This document shows positions 7,553 to 12,770 of a stretch of 12,770 nucleotides of DNA, in pieces. Every line of letters begins with the position of its first letter. The stretch's first letter is position 1. Under the pieces are notes generated by a model, which saw only the letters and a program-made list of their open reading frames with translations, searched no databases and had not been told where the DNA came from. Origin of the DNA: an uncultured Bulleidia sp. (GTDB lineage Bacteria; Bacillota_I; Bacilli_A; Erysipelotrichales; Erysipelotrichaceae); assembly GCA_934757945.1 (NCBI GenBank), contig CAKVLT010000059.1:1-12770 (forward strand), given 5' to 3'. The translations under genes and the position numbers were made by a program.

Positions 7553-7613
7553 AAGTTTCCCATTTCGGAATCTTTTTCTATATTTTACATATATTTTCCG
7601 ATTTTGGAAACTT
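7553..7613. repeat. Spaced inverted repeat upstream of ATPase gene 1
   Basis: AAGTTTCCCATTTCGGAA (7553-7570) is mirrored by TTCCGATTTTGGAAACTT (7596-7613), with 25 AT-rich bases between. The outer AAGTTTCC and inner TCGGAA blocks pair perfectly. The element begins 3 bases upstream of the predicted -35 box, a position that fits a regulator-binding site. The protein that binds it is unknown. Confidence 0.6.
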
Positions 7614-7639
7614 TTTTGTTATGACATACAGGCAACAGA

Positions 7640-7665
7640 AAAAAGAGCGAATATATCGCCCTTTT
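7640..7665 (-). terminator. Terminator of the PII-like/antiporter operon
   Basis: Read on the minus strand, AAAAGGGCGA pairs with TCGCTCTTTT around TATAT with one G-U pair and is followed by a run of T. It lies 34 bases beyond the antiporter stop. Its first 20 bases on the plus strand are identical to those of the terminator at 6147-6173. Confidence 0.8.
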
Positions 7666-7698
7666 ATAATAGAAGCATATAACTGTTCAAACAGTATA

Positions 7699-8874
7699 TC
7701 AGCCCTCAGCGTGAATTTCTCCTGCTCTTTTCAAAGCATTCTTACTTGCAATAGGTCCGATAACTTCATATACCAGCGTAGCACTTAAGATAACTGTCTG
7801 AATCTGCTGACCATATTCCAATGGTAACTGTGCCAGTGCCATGGTAGCCATACCAATAGCTACACCTGCCTGTGGCATCAGTGCCCATCCGATATTGTCT
7901 TTGACTACAGCAGGCTGATGGGTAATGGTACCACCAAGCCAGGAACCAAAGAACTTGCCGCCAAATCTTGCAAAGATGTAGATAATACCAATCAGACCTA
8001 CCTTTGGTAATGTGGCAAGATTTAATTCTGCTCCGGAAATGACAAAGAATAACATGAATAAAGGATATGTCCAGTCATCAATACATCCTAAAATTCTTTC
8101 TGCATCATTTCTCAAGTTGACATAGACAGCACCCATTGCCATACATAGTAACAGGTTGGATAATCCAAAGTGATCTGCAATACCTACTCCAAAGAATACA
8201 CAGGCAATAGCAATAGACATTCTGTTGGTATGACTCTTAAAGTATCTGTGACTTAATGCCAGTATAAGCCCAATCAATGCCCCTGCAACCAATGCCAGTA
8301 CAATATCCATTAAAGGAATCAGTAAGGTATTTGTCACACTGAATGGATCATGATTGACCATACCTGTTGCAATATTGACACAGATAGAATAGGCAATCAG
8401 ACCTGTGGCATCATCTGCCGCAACTACAGGTAATAACATATTGGTCAATGGGCCGCTTGTCTTATACTGTCTTACAATCAGTAAAGTAGCTGCAGGTGCA
8501 GTAGAAGCTGCCAAAGCACCTAACATGACACATACAATCGGATCAAAACCAAGCAATAAAGTAATGCTCATGACAAACACTACAGCAAAAATGGATTCAA
8601 GTGCTGTAATAATCAGAGCTGGTTTACCAATAGCTTTCAGACTGTCCAGTTTAAACTGATCACCAATGGAAAACGCAATAAAGCCAAGTGCTGCTTCTGT
8701 AATAATACTGAAGTTGTTTAACTGATCTTCAGGAACCAGTTTTAATACACATGGCCCCATTAACACACCTGCAATCAGGTAGGCTGTGACATTCGGCAAT
8801 TTCACAAGACGTGTTACACGTGTCATCAAAAGACCACCAAGCATGGCTACAGATAAATAGAATAGTGTACTCAT
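7699..8874 (-). CDS. CPA2-type cation:proton antiporter
   Basis: The 391-residue protein is a polytopic inner-membrane carrier of the monovalent cation:proton antiporter-2 family (Na+/H+ or K+/H+ exchange). It has about 11-13 hydrophobic segments. The core carries STAPAAT (124-130), the unwound-helix region, and VVAADDATG with adjacent Asp154 and Asp155. In NapA/NhaA-like carriers this aspartate pair binds the cation and proton and marks electrogenic exchange. There is no C-terminal TrkA/RCK domain, so ligand control may come from the separate PII-like partner. The ATG lies 2 bases after the stop of the PII-like gene and has no strong ribosome binding site, so translation is probably coupled. 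Expression is probably set by the divergent LysR gene. The transported ion cannot be read from the sequence. Confidence 0.9.
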   Translation of the reverse strand: MSTLFYLSVAMLGGLLMTRVTRLVKLPNVTAYLIAGVLMGPCVLKLVPEDQLNNFSIITEAALGFIAFSIGDQFKLDSLKAIGKPALIITALESIFAVVFVMSITLLLGFDPIVCVMLGALAASTAPAATLLIVRQYKTSGPLTNMLLPVVAADDATGLIAYSICVNIATGMVNHDPFSVTNTLLIPLMDIVLALVAGALIGLILALSHRYFKSHTNRMSIAIACVFFGVGIADHFGLSNLLLCMAMGAVYVNLRNDAERILGCIDDWTYPLFMLFFVISGAELNLATLPKVGLIGIIYIFARFGGKFFGSWLGGTITHQPAVVKDNIGWALMPQAGVAIGMATMALAQLPLEYGQQIQTVILSATLVYEVIGPIASKNALKRAGEIHAEG

Positions 8875-8876
8875 AA

Positions 8877-9218
8877 TTAATTCTTAGACACTTCCCATCT
8901 GGTAATCGGTAATGTAAACAGAATACCTGTGTTTGGTAACTTCATATCTCCGGATACTGTATGAATAATATCTACAGCTTTCTGAATCTCTTCATCTTTT
9001 AAGACAATCATAATCATCTTGTTTTCCTGACGACCAGGATTCATAAATTGACGTAATCCTCCGAATATCGTTGGAGCATCCACACTGTCCTGGTTTAATG
9101 ACTTTAACATCCCCTCACAACTTACAACAGTTGCACCATGAAAGCCTGCTTTAGCCAGTTTTACCATGATAGGATCTACCACATTCTCATGGTTTGTAAT
9201 ATGTACTAATAACTGCAT
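8877..9218 (-). CDS. PII-like regulatory protein linked to the antiporter
   Basis: This 113-residue protein has the size and strand order of the PII/GlnB superfamily. A first strand LLVHITN is followed by a helix ENVVDPIMVKLAKAGFHG, a strand TVVSCEGM, a long exposed loop (about 39-66, with PTIFGGLRQF), a strand KMIMIVL, a helix EEIQKAVDIIHTV and a last strand GILFTLPI. Classical GlnB uridylylation and nucleotide-binding signatures are not obvious, so it should be called PII-like, not GlnB. Its place directly before the antiporter suggests that it binds a small molecule and gates or senses the transporter, as PII-like SbtB does for a bicarbonate carrier; this is inference. AGAGGGG lies 5 bases before the ATG. 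It is the first gene of the operon. Confidence 0.75.
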   Translation of the reverse strand: MQLLVHITNHENVVDPIMVKLAKAGFHGATVVSCEGMLKSLNQDSVDAPTIFGGLRQFMNPGRQENKMIMIVLKDEEIQKAVDIIHTVSGDMKLPNTGILFTLPITRWEVSKN

Positions 9219-9250
9219 ACTTACCCCTCTTTCTCCATTTACAAATGTGA

Positions 9251-9256
9251 ATTATA
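9251..9256 (-). promoter_or_regulatory. Predicted -10 box of the PII-like/antiporter operon
   Basis: TATAAT on the minus strand would start transcription near 9244, about 26 bases before the PII-like ATG. No good -35 box lies 16-18 bases upstream, as is common for promoters that need a LysR-type activator. Confidence 0.6.
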
Positions 9257-9276
9257 GGAGAAAGTATCACAAATTT

Positions 9277-9316
9277 ATAATTATATATTATGATATATTC
9301 ATAAGAATTACTTATG
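9277..9316. promoter_or_regulatory. Two T-N11-A dyads, likely LysR-type operator
   Basis: ATAAT-N5-ATTAT (9277-9291) and CATAAG-N5-CTTATG (9300-9316) are both perfect dyads with the T-N11-A spacing of LysR-type sites. Their centres lie about 40 and 64 bases upstream of the predicted operon start, matching the usual activation and recognition sites. The second one touches the lysR-gene ribosome binding site, so autorepression is plausible. Confidence 0.6.
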
Positions 9317-9324
9317 GAGGAAAT

Positions 9325-10215
9325 ATGATTGATCAAAGAATAGAAACCTTTCTATGTGTCTGTAAATATATGAATTACACCAAAGCTTCTCAGGAATTAC
9401 ACATTACCCAGCCTGCGGTATCCCAGCATATCCGCTTTCTGGAAGAAAGATATGATGTCAGACTGTTTACCTACCGTGACAGAAAACTCTCTTTGACAAA
9501 AGCAGGAAAGATATTATATGAAACCATGACTGTCATACGTAATGATGAAGAAATCATGATCAAAAGCATGCACGCTTCCACACCTGTCATCCATCTTACA
9601 TTTGGAGTCACTTTAACTGCAGGAGAATATACACTGCCAGACATCTTAAGCCAATTCTTACAGTGCCACCCGGAAATCAATCTGCATATCGTGTATGGTA
9701 ATGCCAAACAGTTATTATCCAGACTGGAAAAAGGAGAAATACATTTTGCCCTTATTGAAGGATATTACCCGTTCAAAAAGTATGAACAGTTACACTTCTA
9801 CACTGACAGTTTTGTATGCCTCTGTTCCTCAGATCATGTATTCCATCATAAAACAGAACATGTCAAAGATTTACTGGAGGAAAGATTACTGTTAAGAGAA
9901 TCCGGGTGTGGTACACGAGACTTACTGGACAGTTATCTAAATACCTATAACCTTTCTTATACAGATTTTCAAAACTATGTGGAAATAGAAAACGTTTCTT
10001 CTATCATCTCCTTATTAAAGAAGGATACTGGCATTGCCTTTTTATACAGACTTGCCGCAAAAGAAGAACTGGAAAACGGCACTTTAAAAGAAATCCCTAT
10101 CCAGAATCTTCCATTACACCAGCACACCACCTTTGTATGGAATAAAAACAGTGCGTACAGTGAAAGATACAGAAAAATATGTACTGAATTAGCTTCGTAT
10201 TTCACAATTCTTTAG
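9325..10215 (+). CDS. LysR-family transcriptional regulator
   Basis: The 296-residue protein has an N-terminal winged helix-turn-helix (about 3-62, with MNYTKASQELHITQPAVSQHIRFLE) and a periplasmic-binding-protein-like effector domain (about 88-290). These are the two parts of a LysR-type regulator, which acts as a tetramer on DNA. I chose the ATG at 9325 because GGAGG lies 4 bases upstream and the family begins a few residues before the first helix; the frame is open back to 9166 but that extension runs across the intergenic region and into the PII-like gene. It is divergent from the PII-like/antiporter operon, the arrangement in which LysR proteins usually control their neighbour. The effector is unknown; an ion- or pH-related signal is a guess from the target. 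Confidence 0.93.
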   Translation: MIDQRIETFLCVCKYMNYTKASQELHITQPAVSQHIRFLEERYDVRLFTYRDRKLSLTKAGKILYETMTVIRNDEEIMIKSMHASTPVIHLTFGVTLTAGEYTLPDILSQFLQCHPEINLHIVYGNAKQLLSRLEKGEIHFALIEGYYPFKKYEQLHFYTDSFVCLCSSDHVFHHKTEHVKDLLEERLLLRESGCGTRDLLDSYLNTYNLSYTDFQNYVEIENVSSIISLLKKDTGIAFLYRLAAKEELENGTLKEIPIQNLPLHQHTTFVWNKNSAYSERYRKICTELASYFTIL

Positions 10216-10231
10216 ACATGCCTGTATGTCT
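10214..10231. repeat. Inverted repeat between lysR-type gene and vanY-type gene
   Basis: AGACAT and ATGTCT flank GCCTGT just after the LysR stop. The following T tract is interrupted (TTTGT), so it would be a poor terminator. It also overlaps the region between the possible -35 and -10 of the next gene and could be an operator. Confidence 0.4.
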
Positions 10232-10234
10232 TTG

Positions 10235-10243
10235 TGGTAAACT
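10235..10243 (+). promoter_or_regulatory. Possible extended -10 box of the carboxypeptidase gene
   Basis: TGGTAAACT resembles the extended -10 box used before tmk. It lies 5 bases before the ATG at 10249 and 11 before the ATG at 10255. No clear -35 is present. Confidence 0.35.
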
Positions 10244-10248
10244 AATCC

Positions 10249-11073
10249 ATGTTTATGAAAAAATTTAAAAGAAGACGTTTAAATCTGGATGCCTTCATGT
10301 TAGTGGTGGTCATTCCTGTTATATTAGCCATATGTATTGTAAAGATTGTTTTCTTTTCCATACCGGTGCAAAAAAATGAACCAGTTCCCACTGCTTCTTC
10401 TACACCACAAGTGACTGCACAACCAGTACCTTCTTCCACTCCTGAAGTCAGTGCACAGCCCGAAGACAATCCATATCCTGACAGTTTGTTTACAGATACT
10501 GACAGTATCCTGTTATTAGCTAATAAAAAACATCCTCTGCCTGATGGGTATATGCCATCTGATCTTGTTGTCCCAAATGTACAGGAAAGAAACGGCACAT
10601 GGATGTTACGACAGGAAGCTGCCACAGCTTTGGAAAACATGTTTAATGCCGCTGCTCAGGAAGGCATCAACCTTGTGCTGGGTTCAGGATTTCGAAACAG
10701 AGATTCCCAGGCAGAGTTATGGAACTACTATGCAAATACCTATGGTCAGGAATATGCAGATTCTGTATCTTCCAGAAGTAATTATTCCGAGCATCAGACA
10801 GGTCTGGCAGTGGATCTTTGTAATGCAGATGGCACCTTTGATCTGGATAAAGGATTTAAAGATACTGCAGAAGGACAGTGGTTATATGCCAATGCCCATC
10901 TGTATGGGTTTATCTTACGATACCCAGAAGGGAAACAGGATATTACAGGCTATGACTATGAGCCATGGCATTTCAGATATGTAGGCATAGATTACGCCAC
11001 AGCAATTTATACAGTTTCTCCAGATGAAACTTTCGAAGAATATTTCCATCAGACTGGTGGAGGATACGAATAG
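10249..11073 (+). CDS. D-alanyl-D-alanine carboxypeptidase, VanY-like (M15B), membrane-anchored
   Basis: The product trims the terminal D-Ala from peptidoglycan stem peptides outside the cell. It has 274 residues: a basic N-terminus, one membrane helix (about 16-38), a Pro/Ser/Thr-rich spacer with two copies of a TPxVxAQP motif (about 52-71) and the M15 domain (about 80-258). Zinc-site residues are visible: His182 and Asp189 in SEHQTGLAVDL, His241 in EPWHFRYVG, and the catalytic Glu238. SGFRNRDSQ (146-154) is the family's arginine-containing substrate motif. No strong ribosome binding site precedes either ATG 10249 or ATG 10255; the second may be the true start (272 residues). No vanA-type ligase or VanRS system is nearby, so ordinary wall remodelling is more likely than glycopeptide resistance. 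Confidence 0.9.
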   Translation: MFMKKFKRRRLNLDAFMLVVVIPVILAICIVKIVFFSIPVQKNEPVPTASSTPQVTAQPVPSSTPEVSAQPEDNPYPDSLFTDTDSILLLANKKHPLPDGYMPSDLVVPNVQERNGTWMLRQEAATALENMFNAAAQEGINLVLGSGFRNRDSQAELWNYYANTYGQEYADSVSSRSNYSEHQTGLAVDLCNADGTFDLDKGFKDTAEGQWLYANAHLYGFILRYPEGKQDITGYDYEPWHFRYVGIDYATAIYTVSPDETFEEYFHQTGGGYE

Positions 11074-11101
11074 GACATATGCACAGCATGTGTCTTTTTT
11101 T
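11074..11101 (+). terminator. Intrinsic terminator of the carboxypeptidase gene
   Basis: GACATATGC pairs with GCATGTGTC around ACA, giving nine pairs with one G-U, followed by seven T residues. It starts right after the TAG stop. Confidence 0.9.
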
Positions 11102-11111
11102 AAAATCTCTG

Positions 11112-11175
11112 CTATTTTAGAAATTGGGTGATTTTACCTTTTTTCTAAAATAGAATCGTTTCATTTACCTGTGCA
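11112..11175. repeat. Direct repeat copy A with long palindrome
   Basis: This copy matches 12634-12697 at 60 of 64 positions by my alignment. It consists of a palindrome with CTATTTTAGAAA (11112-11123) and TTTCTAAAATAG (11142-11153) arms, then a conserved tail ending ACCTGTGCA. It lies between the terminators of the carboxypeptidase and of ATPase gene 2, so it has no evident promoter role here. Confidence 0.8.
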
Positions 11176-11176
11176 T

Positions 11177-11203
11177 TTAAAAAGTCTGGACAAAACCAGA
11201 CTT
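11177..11203 (-). terminator. Terminator of ATPase gene 2
   Basis: AAGTCTGG (11182-11189) and CCAGACTT (11196-11203) form a perfect eight-pair stem around a 6-nt loop. On the minus strand it is followed by a run of T and then AAA, 60 bases after the ATPase stop. Confidence 0.8.
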
Positions 11204-11265
11204 CTAAAATTTCCATACATCCATGAAAGCAGATACTGTAAAACAATCATCAGCTCTTTGCCTTT

Positions 11266-12555
11266 TTACATATCCAGACTGTTTTCATTCAGCAAGAAAT
11301 CAAAAATTCCCATGATGGTAATACCTTCTTCATTTCTAGAGACAGGAGTATTGTCCCCCACAATAATAATCTTTTTGAAAGAATCTGGTATTTTCACTAA
11401 TGAAGCCTGTTCCTGTTCTGTTTTTTCACGATCCGGCAAAGCAAATGCTGACTGTATGTAATACCTCTTACTTGCATCATTAACTACAAAGTCAACTTCC
11501 AGCTGCTTTTTCAACAATTTCTCATTTTCAACAGTTCGTATTTCGACAACACCAACATCCACACTATACCCTCTGTAAATCAATTCATTATATATAGCAT
11601 TCTCCATGAGGTGCGTCATTTCGAACTGTCGAAAGTTCAGCAGAGCGTTTCTAAGTCCAAGATCTGTATAGTAGTACTTAGATGGAGTACTGATATATTT
11701 CCTTCCTTTGATATCATACCTTTCCACTTTTTCTACAAGAAAACTCTCCTGAAGATATTTCAGATAATTTGAAATTGTAGGCATGGATAACGATACAGAG
11801 CCATTACTTTTAAAAGTATCAGATATTTTCTGCGCATTGGACAGTGATCCTACAGAAGAAGCTATCACTCGCATAAGAGTCTCCATACCGTTTTGATCAC
11901 GTATGTCGTATCTCTCATATAAATCACGCAGATAAATCTCTTTATTCAGCCTTTCCAGATATTTACTTTTTGATGCATTGTCTGGTTCCGACAAAATATG
12001 TGGCAATCCACCATAATACAAATATTCATTCCACGCTTCAAATTTCTCTTTTTTGCAAACGGGCAAAAACTCAGAAAAAGATAATGGTGAAATATGAATT
12101 TCATCTCCTCTGCCTCTGAATTCTGTCATGATATCTGAAGAAAGAAATTTTGAATTACTCCCCGTCACATACACATCAACGTTTTCTCTTCTTAAAAGTG
12201 CATTCAACACACCATATAAGCGGATTGGTTTATCTTGATTTTTCATTTCTTCTTTTGTAATAGCATATTGTGCTTCATCAATAAAAACATAATATTGCTG
12301 AGTCTTATCCACAATCTTATTTTTTATGTATTCGTAAAGTGCACGTGGATCACAATATTCTTCATATTCCACATCATCCAGTGGCACTGTAATAATGTTA
12401 TCTTCTGGAACACCACCAGCAATTAAGTACTCATAATATAAATGAAATAACAGATATGACTTCCCACTCCTTCGAATACCTGTAATTACTTTGATCATCC
12501 CGTTGTTTTTCTTGCGAATAAGTCTATTCAGATAACGATCTCTTCTGATTTCCAT
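11266..12555 (-). CDS. AAA-family ATPase with DUF4143 domain (gene 2)
   Basis: This is a second member of the AAA_14/DUF4143 family, 429 residues, clearly divergent from the first. Walker A is GIRRSGKS (26-33), Walker B is YYVFIDEAQ (88-96) and the sensor region is VYVTGSNSKFLSS (128-140). The C-terminal DUF4143 half starts near 205. The late segment around LEVDFVVNDASKRYYIQSA has the E-V-D-F-V and I-Q spacing of a restriction-endonuclease-like fold, but activity is untested. The ATG is well supported by GGAGG 7 bases upstream. Promoter, two upstream palindromes, a terminator and a downstream palindrome make this a self-contained unit. It is more AT-rich than the housekeeping block. The group II intron next to it also points to accessory DNA. 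Confidence 0.9.
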   Translation of the reverse strand: MEIRRDRYLNRLIRKKNNGMIKVITGIRRSGKSYLLFHLYYEYLIAGGVPEDNIITVPLDDVEYEEYCDPRALYEYIKNKIVDKTQQYYVFIDEAQYAITKEEMKNQDKPIRLYGVLNALLRRENVDVYVTGSNSKFLSSDIMTEFRGRGDEIHISPLSFSEFLPVCKKEKFEAWNEYLYYGGLPHILSEPDNASKSKYLERLNKEIYLRDLYERYDIRDQNGMETLMRVIASSVGSLSNAQKISDTFKSNGSVSLSMPTISNYLKYLQESFLVEKVERYDIKGRKYISTPSKYYYTDLGLRNALLNFRQFEMTHLMENAIYNELIYRGYSVDVGVVEIRTVENEKLLKKQLEVDFVVNDASKRYYIQSAFALPDREKTEQEQASLVKIPDSFKKIIIVGDNTPVSRNEEGITIMGIFDFLLNENSLDM

Positions 12556-12569
12556 ACCACACCTCCAGT

Positions 12570-12603
12570 TTTAGAAATCAGGTAATTTTACCCTTTTTCT
12601 AAA
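12570..12603. repeat. Palindrome copy B, next to the ATPase gene 2 start
   Basis: TTTAGAAA (12570-12577) pairs with TTTCTAAA (12596-12603), and GGTAA (12581-12585) with TTACC (12588-12592). The gaps between the pairs are symmetric. It lies between the -10 box and the ribosome binding site of ATPase gene 2, where a bound protein would block transcription or an RNA hairpin would affect translation. Confidence 0.75.
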
Positions 12604-12630
12604 GTATATACCTGTCCAAGTCCAAAACAA
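12603..12630 (-). promoter_or_regulatory. Predicted promoter of ATPase gene 2
   Basis: On the minus strand TTGTTT (12625-12630) is followed after 16 bases by TATACT (12603-12608). It sits exactly between palindromes B and C. The -35 is weak. Confidence 0.5.
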
Positions 12631-12633
12631 GTT

Positions 12634-12697
12634 CTATTTTAGAAATTGGGTAATTTTACCCTTTTTCTAAAATAGAATTATTTCATTTACCTGTGCA
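12634..12697. repeat. Direct repeat copy C with long palindrome
   Basis: The palindrome spans 12632-12677: 14-base arms TTCTATTTTAGAAA and TTTCTAAAATAGAA, then GGGTAA paired with TTACCC around TT. It has no T tract, so it is not a terminator. The repeat, including the tail that ends ACCTGTGCA, stops exactly where the group II intron begins at 12698. Confidence 0.85.
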
Positions 12698-12770
12698 ATC
12701 GAGTAGGAGGAATTTCTCTTAAATGAGAAATGCCGACCTCTCACACCACCGTACGTACGGTTCCGTATAC
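12698..12770 (-). mobile_element. Group II intron, 3' end (partial, runs off the window)
   Basis: Read on the minus strand this is the end of a group II self-splicing intron. At the window edge lies most of domain V: TACG and CGTA pair around a GAAC loop, and a two-base CG bulge precedes TACGG. The linker GTGGTGTGAGAGG follows. Domain VI has a perfect ATTTCTC/GAGAAAT stem and a lower stem with an unpaired A at 12704. That A is seven bases from the 3' end, the expected branch point. The intron ends CTACTCGAT at 12698. The catalytic AGC triad, the reverse transcriptase gene and the 5' end are outside the window, so I cannot say whether it is active. Confidence 0.85.

Noticed and set aside
9166..9324. 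Upstream extension of the LysR gene
   Set aside because: It runs through the operator region and into the divergent PII-like gene, and the GGAGG-supported ATG at 9325 fits the family start.
10249..11073. Glycopeptide resistance determinant (vanY)
   Set aside because: The catalytic family is right, but no VanH/A/X or VanRS genes accompany it; such M15B enzymes are common in Gram-positive wall metabolism.
12632..12677. Palindrome C as a transcription terminator
   Set aside because: Neither strand has a T run after the stem, and it is followed by a promoter-like sequence; a protein-binding or repeat role fits better.
11112..12697. CRISPR array
   Set aside because: Three unequal palindrome copies with irregular spacing and a gene in between do not form a repeat-spacer array, and no cas gene is present.

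Overview
The window looks like the chromosome of an AT-rich Gram-positive (Firmicutes) bacterium, probably a gut-associated Erysipelotrichia or Clostridia relative. The evidence is the tmk-holB-ricT-rsmI gene order, AGGAGG-type ribosome binding sites, short hairpin-plus-T terminators, a lipobox lipoprotein, a membrane-anchored M15B carboxypeptidase and DUF4143-type AAA ATPases. The genus is an inference; nothing here fixes it.

Layout. 1-195 is non-coding or degenerate DNA. 196-6085 is one compact minus-strand block read from right to left: tmk, holB, ricT, rsmI, then a membrane-tethered FHA protein, a lipoprotein with YD/RHS-like strands and a zinc-ribbon membrane protein. Overlapping start and stop codons run through most of it. 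Its promoter lies so close to the tmk ATG that the mRNA is predicted to be leaderless. 6286-7503 is a solitary AAA/DUF4143 ATPase gene, flanked by two near-identical terminators. 7699-9218 is a two-gene minus-strand operon: a small PII-like protein and a CPA2-type cation:proton antiporter. A divergent LysR regulator (9325-10215) faces it across a 106-bp intergenic region holding two T-N11-A dyads, centred near -40 and -64 of the operon's predicted start. A plus-strand VanY-type D,D-carboxypeptidase follows (10249-11073) and ends in a strong terminator. 11266-12555 is a second, divergent DUF4143 ATPase, surrounded by three copies of a long AT-rich palindrome; two of them sit in a 64-bp direct repeat. 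The window ends inside a minus-strand group II intron, with domain VI and most of domain V visible at 12698-12770.

How it works together. The left block combines core functions (dTMP phosphorylation, the clamp-loader delta-prime subunit, a Ric-complex protein, 16S rRNA 2'-O-methylation) with an envelope trio that may be linked to phospho-signalling. The centre is a self-contained ion-transport module: a LysR sensor, a PII-like regulator and an antiporter. The right part is accessory DNA. Each ATPase gene carries its own palindromic upstream signal and is flanked by direct repeats, which suggests that these genes are inserted as cassettes. The most interesting points are the repeat architecture around the two ATPases, the intron boundary that coincides with a terminator-adjacent site in the related repeat copy, the LysR/PII-like/antiporter module and the leaderless tmk transcript.
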